Positions 1 to 11,900 of a stretch of DNA of 64,000 nt are shown here, piece after piece (position 1 is the first letter of the stretch; the number at the start of each line of letters is the position of its first letter). The translations under genes were made by a program, and so were the position numbers. Below the pieces are notes generated by a model. The model was not told the DNA's origin and searched no databases. It saw only the letters and a program-made list of their open reading frames with translations. Source of the stretch: Paracyclopina nana. Taxonomy: Eukaryota > Arthropoda > Copepoda > Cyclopoida > Cyclopettidae. Location: the NCBI GenBank assembly GCA_019096065.1, contig JAGUCH010000005.1, positions 124,001 through 188,000 of the forward strand. Direction: 5' to 3'.

Positions 1-3000
1 CCTTTGGATTCATTGTCCAGCTCAAATGGAGCTGAATCTTTCATGGCTCTTAGAATAGAGACTGCTGCACAGCTACAGCTAGAAATAACAGAGTTTAACA
101 TAAATGACTACACATTACCAAGGAAAAAAGCAGGCTACATATGTGAAAAAGAAGGTAAGAAGTTACATCACAGCAAAACAATAATTCCAAGAATTATATC
201 CAGAGTTGTGGGGCTGTCCTGAGGGCTACATCATGAATCAAGGTCATTGCTACAAATTGTTCCGCAATGGCATGGACTACATTGATGCTTTGTTTCAATG
301 CCAAGAAGAAAAAGGTGCTCTAGCAACACCTCAAACATTCACCCAAGCAGAGTTTTTAGAGAGCTATGTTAGTCACATGGATAGGGTAGAAAACATTACA
401 GACCAAGAAAAGAAAATATTGCTTGGTTTCCGCTTGGAGGATATTGATGATGGCTCCTACTTCCAAAAACTGGATGGCCATGGACTGGGCACTTATGCTA
501 CCCAAGATGGTGACTGTGTGGTGATGTCTATGGATAGCTCTGGAGTGCACCAAGGATGGGAAAGGCAGCAATGCAACATACCTTCGCCTTTCATCTGCCA
601 ATTGAGTAAGGCATCCCACTTTTCATTAACAATGTACACCTATCATGTCCAATTTTCACCTAGATGAGACATTAAGTACCAAGTTCATACAATATGTCAA
701 GGGACCCACTGCCATCCTGCCACTGAATAAGAACATTGCTGCTAAAAATGTCATTGGCTCAGATGTGGCAACAAAGGTACATAGTGTGGGCTGGGACACA
801 TTATGGGCACCTTCATACCAACTGGGAAGCCCTATGTTTTCAAAAAAGCTTGCTCACTCATCTTACATAACAGCGGACTTGTCTTCAAAGTTAGTAGACC
901 TGAAAGCATTCACCATACTTCTTTGGGTGAGGCCTTCATCAAAAACCCCAGGAGTTGCTTTGGTGAATATGCGAAAAAAGCCTTCTAGAACAACAATTGC
1001 AATTAAATTACTTTCAATTTAGAGTGCCATCCATAATGGTTTCAGCTTTAAGTTACAAATTGGAGAAACTGTAGAAGTCATATACAAGGACAGCTCAACA
1101 GAGGATAGATTTGCAAGCATTGGTAAGAATAATGAAAATAGACAGCAAGGGCACATTTTTAAATCCGATGACTTTCAGATACAAACAAGCTGGCAATCAA
1201 AAAGTGGAACTTTGTTGGAGTGACAATTGATGGTATAACCCATCAAAATACAATTTTTGTCAATGAAGGGTATGGTTTTGATGGAACTAGCCTCAACATC
1301 AATGGACGTTTGAAATTCCACTCACTGAGCACCTATGATTGGATACCAGAAATATTTCAGTCTCCTGTGATCCTTGGATCAGATGAAGCAGCATCATCAC
1401 TTGATCCATTTGATGGATCAATCAGCTGCATTCAATTTTACAACTATGCTTTGGATCCAGCTACAGTTCACCTCAAAAAGTTTTGCCCAGATGTGCCTGG
1501 TGCTAATTCTCACAAACAATGCTTACCTGGTTATGTCTTTTTTGAAGATCACTGCTATAAAATATCTCTAAGCATTTCAACTTTTGCTCAAGCAGAGAGC
1601 TTCTGCATGCCAGACTTGGACAGCTCTTACGAGTCCCAACTCATGTTCACAACAAACCCAAAGCACTGGGACTATGTTGCAAGATTGGTTGAAGATCAAA
1701 TAGGTGCCACATCTTATTGGGCTGGTATATCAGATAGGGATGAAGATGGCTACTTCATCACCAGCCATGGAGAAAACATGACCAGTCTGTCCAACTTCTT
1801 TGCAACTCCTGGAGATCAAGCATCAACTTGTGGAGTTGTAAACAAAGGGACCAATGGCTACCTCACCACTGGGTACTGTTTGGACAAGAAACCTTTTGCA
1901 TGTTCAATGAGGCCCCTCTATGCAAAACCAAACTACCACTGCCCATCTGGTTTTTACCCTTATCGAGGTACATGCCTATACCCAAGCAGAAAATCAGTGT
2001 TTTATGAAGATGCAGTGGTTGAATGCTCCAAAGTGGGCTCCATTTTGCTGCCTGTCAAAGACATTGAGCTCTATGAGTTTCTGAAAATATGGGCCAGTGG
2101 AGAGGTGGGGGCTGACACATGGCTGGGTGTGCGCAAATTCAAGTGGAATCAGTTTTACGATGATGATGGCTCCCTGCCTCAACCCCTCCAGGAAACAATA
2201 ACAACTGACCTCACTTACTCTGATGGATCACCGTTTGACCCTGATACTCAGTTCAATTTTGGGTTAAAAAAGTTTGACACCGATTGCTACTATTTTAAGC
2301 AAAGTGCTGAATTTGAGCTGAGAGGAAGTTCATGCACTAAGGAGCGATCATTTGTTTGCTTGTGGAAAGAATATGACTGTCCAGCCGGTTATTCTTATAT
2401 TGGCCAAATTTCAGATGGCAGAACTTGTCATGGGATACCTTCAAGCGCAACAGACAATTTCTATGATGCCACTTGCCACAGCAACAATGATTACCTAAGA
2501 GAGAGATGGACACCAGAAACACCTTATTTCCTAGACCGATTCAGAAGGCTTCATGCTATGTAAGTAATAAAGTATGGAAGTAGTTGGCATTTCTCATCAT
2601 CATGTTGATTTATTAGGGACATGTCTGTTTGGACAGATGCATCAATGGATCCTCAAGGGGATTGGTTTTACAACTTTGAGTTCAGTATGCTAACTGCTCA
2701 GTTCTCAGACCTGAGGCATGCTGTTGAAGGAACATGGGTGCCTCCCCTATCAATACTAGATGTCAATGGAACAACTGATGGCTGTCTAGAAATCACATCA
2801 AATGGACTGCTCAATACTCGCATCAAATCTGAGTGCGACACAATCCAACCAACTGCTTGCAAATATACTGGTGAGCCTATTACAATGCTAAATAACCGCA
2901 TAATGCTAACATGCTTCTTTCTGCCAGCATGCCTGACAACTCAAGGGAAGAAGTGTCTATTCCCATTCCGCTATCACAATGACTCAAATCCTGACCTAAC

Positions 3001-4740
3001 ATACAAGATTTGCTCATCACTTGATGTCTACAGACCATGGTGTCCCACAAAGCTAGATGCCAATCTCAATGTTTTGGAGTGGGGTGATTGTTTGGAAGAC
3101 TGCCCCAAAGAGCCAGTCATGTCTGTTTGCTTGGAGGAGCCAGAGTTTCCCATCAGCTCTGATGGCAGTGATCATTCTGTTAACTACACCTCAAGCTATG
3201 AAAAGGGGTCAAAAGTTGTCACTGATGAGGTAGCCATGAAACAAAACGCTCTTTTGTAACAAAAGTTTAAACATGTTTTTAGCTGGACTATGTTGCTTTC
3301 ACTTGTCCTTTGGGATATGTATTCCAAGGCACCAATAACATTACTCATTATGCTCTCTGCCATAACTGGGAATTTATCTATTTGTATGACCCAGAAGTTG
3401 TTTGTATTCGTAAGTGCAATTTTTGCTTTTTTAAGCTTTGCAAAATAGTTTTAAACAAATGCTTATCTTGAATCATAGCTGTGGAATGTCCACCTGCTCC
3501 AACCTTTCAGCCTAATACAACTGTGGGTGAAACTACTTGGGATCCAGATACTGATTTGCCAATATATGGAGCAGTGGCTCAATATTCTTGTCCAGAAGGA
3601 TATGTGTTTCAGATTTACCAAGACTTTCCAGACCCAGACATAAACTTTGGCCTTGTAGAAAATGAAACAGCAGTGATCAACATCACTTGTGCAGCATTTG
3701 GAGACTGGAGCCCTAAACAAGTTCCTAAATGCATTCGTAAAATTCAACATACTAATTACACCCCAAATTGAAGGCACTAGATTGACTTTCATTATAGCTA
3801 AAAATTGTACAACACCACCTGTTGCAGTACCAGAGAATGACAGGGGAATGACTAATTGGAATAATGTTAGTCAAAGCTATGGAACCAAGATACGCTATTA
3901 CTGTCCCAAGGTTGGCTGGGGATTTCCATCAAATGGCCAATCTGAGGTTTTCAATGAATGCCAAGCAGATAAGACATGGACACTACAAGAAGTAGAAACA
4001 TGTGTTTGTAAGAGCTTAGAAAAGCCAGCTTTTGCATGAGCTTTAGGGGTTAAACTTTTGACCTGTTCTTCTAGTGCTGCCATGTCCCAAAATGCCACCA
4101 GCCAAGCCTGAAGGTGGATGGTTTTGGTATGGTTTGGAAAATGCTAGATACAAGTGCCCAAATGGATACCAGTTTGAGAAAGGAAATTATCCATATTGGT
4201 ATTCAAACTGCACTGTTGCCAAGACATGGGAGCCTCTAGAAGCCGAGAAATGCATACGTAATTTAGCTAAAATTATTAAATCCAAGTTCCCTTGAATTTC
4301 TCCTTATATAGCTCGCAAATGCATGACAGAGCCTCCAGAGCCATTTTTGGGCATTGACCTGATATGGCCAGCAAAAAATCGAGAACTAGGAAGTGAGATC
4401 ACATATATTTGCCCCTACAGAAAGGGAACCCATTTACAGCAGCTGAAAAGTAAGTTTTTACACCCTCAATGAGGATCTGGATGATGTAAATAGAATGGTC
4501 CTGGTGTAGCTAATTTTCAAAGAATCCTCCAGCATTTTTTTACCAAACTGCTCCAATTCAACCTATAGATCAATATGTCAACTGCATTTGGGATAAGGAC
4601 ACTGATAATATGGTTTGGTGGCCACCTTATATCCAGGAATGTAACAGTAAGCTAATATACTAATTTTGTAAAAGTAATCATGCATTACAGCTAATGATGT
4701 CCTTCTGCATCTACCATCATCACAATCCATCCTTAAATAA
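1..4740 (+). CDS. Gene A, 3' part: secreted lectin/sushi mosaic protein
   Basis: This is the 3' part of the first of three tandem paralogues; the 5' part lies left of the window. The exons encode, in order: the C-terminal part of a C-type lectin-like domain (CTLD, about 1-150), a full CTLD (about 203-603, starting WGCPEGYIMNQGHCYKL), a LamG-like jellyroll (about 660-1506), three CTLDs (about 1512-1912, 1913-2372, 2373-2873), an FN2 module (about 2929-3120, with CLFPFRY and PWC) and five sushi/CCP modules (about 3121-4654). A last small exon adds a tail ending SQSILK and a TAA at 4738-4740. No membrane helix follows the sushi modules, so secretion is inferred. I see no canonical EPN/QPD plus WND sugar-binding set in the CTLDs. 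Nucleotide identity with the same parts of B and C is very high, introns included. The function is unknown; an extracellular adhesive or recognition role is only an inference from the domains. Confidence 0.8.
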
Positions 4741-5520
4741 GGTAAGTTTATTATCATTATTCTTTTAAAAAAAGAAGCATTGATCACCAGTTATGTAATG
4801 CATAAGTCTTAAACTAATGTATATTCTTGAATGATGTGGTACATTATATTATACAATCTGACCGTTCAAAATTGGACGGTACGGGAATCTAAACTTTTTG
4901 TCACATATTCAAGAAATACAGGACTTTTAAATGATATTGTTAGAAAGATTGAGCCTTTTTCCATCTTTTTTGTAAAAGTAGAAAAAATCAATTGAAAAAG
5001 GAAAAAACCAGGAAAATTCAATTTTCCCAAGGCAACCAGAAAATTGTTACGAAAAAACTGATGCATCATTTATTTTTGCTGTCACGCTAAATTCACAATA
5101 GTATTTTTCATTTTGTCAGAAAACAAAAAAGATGTCCAAAGGTTCAAGCTTTCCAATGACACCCATTAAGCCTCAAAATTCATGAATTCATAACACAAAC
5201 TTTTGATTCCCGCACCGTCCAATTTTGAATGGTCAGACGGTATATTTTTCAATTATGATGAACTTTTCATGCATTATGAGGTACTAAAATGTTCATAATG
5301 TACAAAAAGGAAGAGCAGAAACGCATAGAAATCCTAACTATAGTATTTGCCAACAACATGATGAAATAATCAGGAGCATGCACCAGTTCAAGCCTGACTT
5401 TAGCAATGTTGCTCTGCAAAAAAGCCCTGTATTCACATGATCACCTAGCAACCTCCTTGTTTGTGAAAGTCAATTCTTTGCAAATTAACACAACAGTTGT
5501 TTGTTGGATGTTTACATTCA
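4741..5520. other. Spacer between genes A and B
   Basis: This is about 780 bp of noncoding sequence. It starts with a short stretch around tattgatcaccagtt that is also found just after the stop codons of B and C, so it is probably shared 3' flank or UTR. A MITE-like element fills about half of the rest. It must also hold the promoter of gene B, but I see no convincing TATA box. Confidence 0.6.
4857..5237. mobile_element. MITE-like element with terminal inverted repeats
   Basis: The left end (TCTGACCGTTCAAAATTGG, 4857-4875) and the right end are imperfect inverted repeats of about 35 bp; read on the minus strand from 5237 the right end begins TCTGACCATTCAAAATTGG. Both arms continue through GACGG(T)xCGGGAATC. 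The interior of about 300 bp has no coding potential. TATA-containing sequence flanks both sides, so a TA or TATA target duplication is possible but not certain. It lies about 280 bp upstream of the start of gene B. Confidence 0.65.
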
Positions 5521-5931
5521 ATGGCAATGGCCAATTTAATTGTGATTTTGAGTATCCTTTGGAGCTCACTTCATCAATTAAAAGCATCACCTAACGTAAG
5601 TACCATAATTTTGGTCAAAATGTTGGGCCATTCATACATCATATTTTACCTTAAAGTTTTCAAAGCGTTATGGAATTTATGACTACACAGATGCAGAGAG
5701 TAAGAATAGTAAGCATATGTATAAATTGAGTAAAAATATTGTCAATTGCAGCTTTGCGCAGAGACAGGTTAATGGAAAATGAAGATGTCAACTTAGGGAC
5801 CTCCCAATATGTCAATGGTATTTTTGAGCCAGAGTGGTTTGTGCATGATGTCATGAACTCTGTTAGCTCTCCATCTGCATACACAGGAGGGCACAATTAT
5901 TTGGCACAGCATTATGGATTTCTGGCAAAAG
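5521..5931 (+). other. Gene B exons 1-3: signal peptide and N-terminal module
   Basis: Exon 1 (5521-5595) encodes the signal peptide and ends at SPN. Exon 2 (5657-5699) encodes FSKRYGIYDYTDAE. Exon 3 (5752-5931) continues TLRRDRLMENEDVN and runs through FEPEWFVHDVMNSVSS. All three have clean GT-AG borders with phases 0, 1 and 1. Gene C has the same three exons at 23590-23658, about 23720-23762 and about 24003-24179. I do not recognise this N-terminal module. Confidence 0.75.
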
Positions 5932-8900
5932 GTTGAAAGTTTTTCTCAGATACTCATACGAAAGAATCCTGATCTTCTGATAGTTAAGTAGTCTCAAAAA
6001 AGAACCCTGGCCAAAATTCCTGCAGCTTGATTCACAATCCTTAATTGCTAGGCTTTCTCCTATTTTGAATTAATAATTGAGTGGACTCATTCTTGAGCCT
6101 AGAAAGTTCCTACAAAAAGCATGAGAGCTCAATGACCAGTGCTAACACAGAAACCAAAAAAAACATATTCTTTTTCATGATGAGCTTTGCATGGCAAGTG
6201 ACTTGAAAAGGCAAAACTTTTGTTTGAAAGAATATACTATGAGCGAACTTGCAGCTTGTTTGCATTTATACAGAAAAATGGTATTGAGGCAAACTGTTGA
6301 AACACTGTAGTAAAATGTTTTGTCTTGTCGATATGATATTGATACCAATAGAACTGTTTTACATATAGGATATTGTTCAATGGGAATGATGACTGCTCCA
6401 TCCGGAAAGAAAGTTTGCTTTGCAAATCGAATCCAAACTGTTCCAAAACCAGATCCTGAAGGGCAAACTGAGTGCCAAGCAAAAGGGTTCACAGGACTTT
6501 TTGAGCCAAGAACAGCAGATGATGTCAAATTTATGCATGAAACTTTCCTATGTAAAACACTGCTTTCTTTTGGTCCTAACTTCATTCTCAAACTGGTTTA
6601 TTCTTGCTGTTTTCATTTATAGATTTAACAGGGTATCCAAAAGCAGGAACTGGTCCAGAGGGCAGGCCTAGTTTGCCTAGTAGAGTCTCAAATTGGGACA
6701 ACAATTACTATTTTTATGTTGGAAGTAAGCTTTACCTTAACTTAATACTTAATATGCAACATTGATCATAATACCAAAATTGCTACAAACAGTATCAGCA
6801 GCCTCTACCAGCTTCAAGCATTTCTGGCTAACTGATCCCAAAGATGCAATTGATAGGTCAATAATCCCACTTTGGAATGGAGTGGCTTGTACTGCACCAA
6901 ATTGTTTTGTATCAATCATGGACTATGCTGATGTAGTGTATACATGGCCTTTTTATGGGAACACAAACTACAAGTTTGTCTGTGAACTGAAAAGTAAAAC
7001 TTACTAGGATCAATTAGTAGCAAAGTAAAGCACTTTTTTTAGCAGCCACACCAGGGAGTCAAGCTGTTGGCAAAGGAATGTTTTATTACCAGAAATCTCC
7101 CTGTGGACTCAATGTATCATTGCCAACAAATTTAAAGCTTGAGGATTTGGATGTGACCACTCCTGGAACCTCTACTGATATAGGATTTGCAAGTAGGAAC
7201 AATGAAAAATCAAATTTTCAGCTCAAGTATCCTAAACAGTCATGTTTAGACTACCTTTTTGGGTGCAGCCTTGTAACTGATGCTACCATTCCAACTCTGA
7301 TTGAAAATGACCTCACCCTGCCCAAAATGGTGAAACTAAAGTATAACTTGATAGCAAAGTAATTCTAGGTAAACTAAATGATTTTCCTCAAAGGAGATCA
7401 CACATCACTTTTCATCATGCTTGTGGGACATCTGACAGTAATGGCCAACCCTGCTCAATGAAACTTATTACACTCAAAGATGGCAATTCATCTGAGATTG
7501 CAGAGATTACAAGGCTGTTCAATAATGGCTCAATGTATAACCTGAAAGCTTGGCCCTGGGAAGACTTGAAGCTGCCAGTGATCCAGCCTGAGTCTAAACT
7601 CCAATTTCTTTCTCGCTTTGACCCAGATTTTGGCTCAGCCAACCTTGACAACATTCATTTCTACACCCCACAAAAGTACAATATATGCTTGCTTATGATA
7701 CAAATATGTAGTTTATAGAGCAATCAATGACTTAGGTGCATGCCAAAATGGTCAATCATGAGAAGGTCAAAATTCAAGAGAGACTCCCAATCCACAGTCA
7801 ATTTATTTCCAGTTGATGTGGAGACCATGCATCTTGCAGGACTCTCTTACAGCCACTTTGATGCAAGATATACTAGCCAATATGCTAACAGGTTTACGGC
7901 AAAAAATATTGAGCATTGTGCTAGGTATATGTTCCTGAAGGTCTTAGAAGTTCTGATCAGCCCAACTGACAAATTTTTGCAGGTTGTGCCTTTTGAGTAG
8001 GTCTTGTGACATGTTTGAGTTCAGTGTTTCTTCAACAACATGCTCATTTTATGCAACTGCTCAGCAAAAATTATCAAATATTCAAGATATCATTGAACCA
8101 ACAGCACCTGGGGAAGATTATAGAATCTACATCCTACATTGCTCAACATCGCTGGAAAATTGGATTGCCAATCCTGACCCATTTACCCATTCCAGAGAGC
8201 GTATGTCAAAAACACCTAGTATCATATGAGCATAAAACAGTTTTTCTAAATAGCTTGGAGCATCAAAAGTACCTGTTCTGACTTTAAAATTGCAGAGAAC
8301 AAAGGCTTCTCCCACAGTAATAGACACTCTATCAATTCAGGCTATCAGTATACATCATACATTGCCTGTGATCAAGGTATGCCATCCACGCTTTGGAATC
8401 AACTCCCATCTCAAACATAAAATTGTTTAGGACAAAGATTTCAGATGGAGCAAGTCATAACTGAGTGGCCATATGGAATAGACAAGGCCTATTTTACTTT
8501 GGTAAAGCCCCAAGGGGTGTTACGGTACTGGATGAAATCAAAATCTGGCAGAAACAAGAAAATTTTCAAGCTGGAAGTATCAGTGGCTTTTGTCCAAGGG
8601 ACAACAGAAAATGCTAAAGCTGGATCTCAAGAAGATATTGATGAGGGATCAATTGCATATGGATCTACGAAAGAAAGAATAATCAGGCTACCAGATCTTT
8701 CATCATTTGACTTTGACAAAATTATGTAACGCTTCTTTTTATGCCTATGGCTTCTTAGCTAACAACCTTTTTTCATTTTGATCATCTAGAGTCACAGTAG
8801 ACCTCCAAAATCCTGATAATGATGGGACATCCTTATATTTGGGTCCGTTTGATGTCCTAATAGATGTACCATTTGATGCAGGCTGCTATAAAGTTCTGTC

Positions 8901-11900
8901 AGGCTTATCAGGCAAAATTTCAGATGAAGCTGATGCGATAACACCTGCTTGGTGCATAACCAAGTGCCTGCAATCAAGTGACACAAAAAGATTTGCATGT
9001 GAGTAAAACTCCTACATTCCTAGTTTCTTATTTAATACTGTATTTGTTAGTGCTTCAAAATGGGATGGATTGTTTTTGCTACGAAAATTTGCCTTTGGCT
9101 CAACTGCAGTTGGTACCACCAGAAAATGAGACTGTATCCTGCTCAATTGGATGTAAGGGAACAAACAATTCATATCTTTGTGGTGGTCCTTCAGCTGTCT
9201 CAGTCTACATAGGAAGTAATTTATTTTGGGTTCCTTTTGAAATGTGCCAAAACTAAGAGAGACATATTTTAGAATGTCCTAGCAATCAAAAAAGATTTGG
9301 AGACAGTTGTTTTGAACAGCTAACTTTGCCTTCAGCATCTTTGTATGCTAATGCGGATGAATGTTTGGAAAGAGGTGGCCTCCTATGGTACCCGGAAACA
9401 AGCCTTGAATTGGAGTTTGTAACTCAGACATATCCAATACCATCTGGCAGCATTTATCATATTGGATACAAAAATTTTTCAAAGAATATGGGCATGACAT
9501 TTTTGGATGGCTCTCAAAGTCCAGGCATACCAGGATTTACGCGTAATATTCATATTCTTTTTTCATAGTCACTAATAGTTATTTATTTCGAGCTGGGGCA
9601 CGTAAAGTAGGGTCATTAAATAGCTGAGCGAGGATTTTAAAATGGGAAAACTCGAGTACAGCTTTACTAGCCCGAGCCTGTGAGGGCTGTAATTGTACGT
9701 GAAGAACTTAGAACTTAAAAGAAAATTTTCAAATTTCATGGTCACTTATAGTTATTTATATACTGTTATATACTGTAATATGATTTCCGCGTGTTATAAT
9801 TCAGTTTACCGATCCGACTCAGCTCTTTTATATCACAGTTCTTTCTAAGCAATTTGGGGGTTATTAAGTACTTAACAGCCCTTGAATCAAATTTGAGGGA
9901 TTTTAAGTAATTTAATGCCCCTCATATTCAAGGAAGTAATGCAAACTCCTAAGAAGTAGCATAAAAGAAAGAATCATTCACGTGTTGAACCTTAGAAAGT
10001 TGGAGTTGCATTCCAATGCTCTATACCCTGAGCTATGGAAACATCATAAAGATTGGATGCTATGTACAGGACTTTAACCATAACTTAAGCCAGATAAAGA
10101 AATAAAAAAAGTTAAGGAATGACTGGGTTTTGAACCCTAGACTGCTGAATTAAGAGCCCAGTGCTCTAACCATTGTGCCATAGGAGCACAACTGCAAAAA
10201 TTAATTTTTAAAGTCTAGTTTATTGCTCCCAAACCACAGGATGCTAGCACATGAGAGCCAGTGAAGCAACTAAAAACCGAGCAGCATTTTCAAGGGCACG
10301 GGCCAGCCCGGTAACTTCATTAAAACACTCAAAAATCATATTACATGATATAAAATTGCATATTTTGAGCTAGGGCACGTAAAATTGGGTCATTAAATAG
10401 CTGACCCTACTTTACGTGCCCCAGCTTGAAATAAATAACTATAATTTTAATTTCCCCCAAATTGCTTAGAAAGAACTGATATAAAAGAGCTGAGTTGGAT
10501 AAGTAAACTGAATTATAACACGAGGAAATCGTATTACAGTATATAAAATACTAAGATTTCTTGAAATTAAAGTTTGTATTTTCTTTTAAATAGCTAATAA
10601 ACAGGCTGTACATAATTAGAATATTTACATTGAAAGCAAGCTGACAATGATTTGAAAAAGCAGATCATGAAATACAAAATAAATAGTCATAGTTATGTAA
10701 GGGATAATTTTAAGCTATCACTGAAAAATAAATACCCATCAATAGAAATGCATAAAAAAAACCCAAGCTTTAAATACAAATCAAATAGCAATTACACTTT
10801 ACCACATCAATTATGAAAAGTATGTGCCCTCTTGCAGAGAAACAACTAGACAATGCAGATACTTTTGGGCCAGGACCAATTGAGGACTTAATGAGCCCAA
10901 CATCATGCATCACACTTGATCCAGAAAAGGAAAACGACAAAGCTTTCACTCATGAAAATAAGATCTGCCCAGATGGAAAAGGAATTTGCAAGTTCAGGCT
11001 CAGTGAGATGATGTCTTTAAATAGCTACTGTTCAAGACCAAATAATTAATTTTCTATTTTTCAGTTTCTTCACATGAACCAATAAAAAATAATGTGGACT
11101 ATTTGACTGTTAGCAGTGCAAAAGATGAAAATCCAACAGACTTTAATGGTGAAGGAACAGTCAGGATAAAACTTCTACCAGATGTTTTTGTGGCCAAAAG
11201 ATTTATTGAAATTACTTTTTCCTCCCAAATAGTAATTTCAGGCCTCAAGTTTGAAATGCCAGACAGCAAAGCTCTAAGGAAATTTACTTTGCTTGTCGAG
11301 GAAGCAGGAATATCATATCCTGACACATTCACCCATTGGGGGGTAAATGATACATAGTAATCTAACCACTTGAAATGAGCATTACATATTTTTAGGTGCA
11401 CACTCTTAATTATGGAAACTTACCTTTGCCTGCTACACCAAAAGTGCTGAAGAGACTTGCCCACTTTCAACCAATAGCTGCTGATAGAATAAGACTTGAA
11501 GTTGAAGATGGAGCCAATGAAATTGACTTAAAAATTGAAATACTTGGTATTCCTAATCGAAAAGTTCATGGAATGAATCCAATTCAAGAGCCAATCAACT
11601 ATGAGACAAGTAATGATTTCTGATCTTTCACTATGTTTAGCCTATAAACAATCTTTTGTTTTGTCTGATTAATTAATGAGTAGCCAAATTGCAGATGTTG
11701 GCAAAACAAGAGATCAAATTTTTAAGTTAACTATGCAGCTAATTTCAAAAAAATTGAAAGTTGTATGCTTTTCTAGTTTTTCTAGCTAATGCTAGACAAA
11801 ATTAGGGTTTTTTTAGTTTTGAACAAGAACAAACTCATGCTAATAATTGGGATTGAGTAAATATGATTTGAGACATAATCTGCATTCAGGTATTCAAAGT

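Larger units (their letters stand above)
9573..10551. mobile_element. Foldback-type element carrying two tRNA-like genes (copy 1)
   Basis: This 979-bp element is absent from the same intron of gene C, and a second copy lies at 41989-42784. It begins TAATAGTTATTTATTTCGAG and ends TACAGTATATAAAATAC. Inside, the start sequence recurs inverted (about 10365-10443), and the end sequence recurs inverted at about 9756-9865. The core between them is in the opposite orientation to the core of copy 2. No protein-coding frame is seen. Two tRNA-like genes lie in the core on the minus strand. It is non-autonomous; the superfamily is not identified. Confidence 0.7.
9270..11015 (+). other. Gene B CTLD-2, split by an element-bearing intron
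   Basis: The first exon (about 9270-9541) encodes ECPSNQKRFGDSCFEQL through FLDGSQSPGIPGFTR. The second (about 10838-11015) encodes DTFGPGPIEDLMS, SCITLDPE and CPDGKGICKF. Together they have CTLD length and cysteine spacing. In gene C the same two exons are separated by only about 50 bp, so the extra length in B is due to the inserted element. Confidence 0.65.

Noticed and set aside
10116-10188. A functional tRNA-Lys gene
   Set aside because: The acceptor stem does not pair and the sequence sits in a repeated element, so a tRNA-derived element is more likely.
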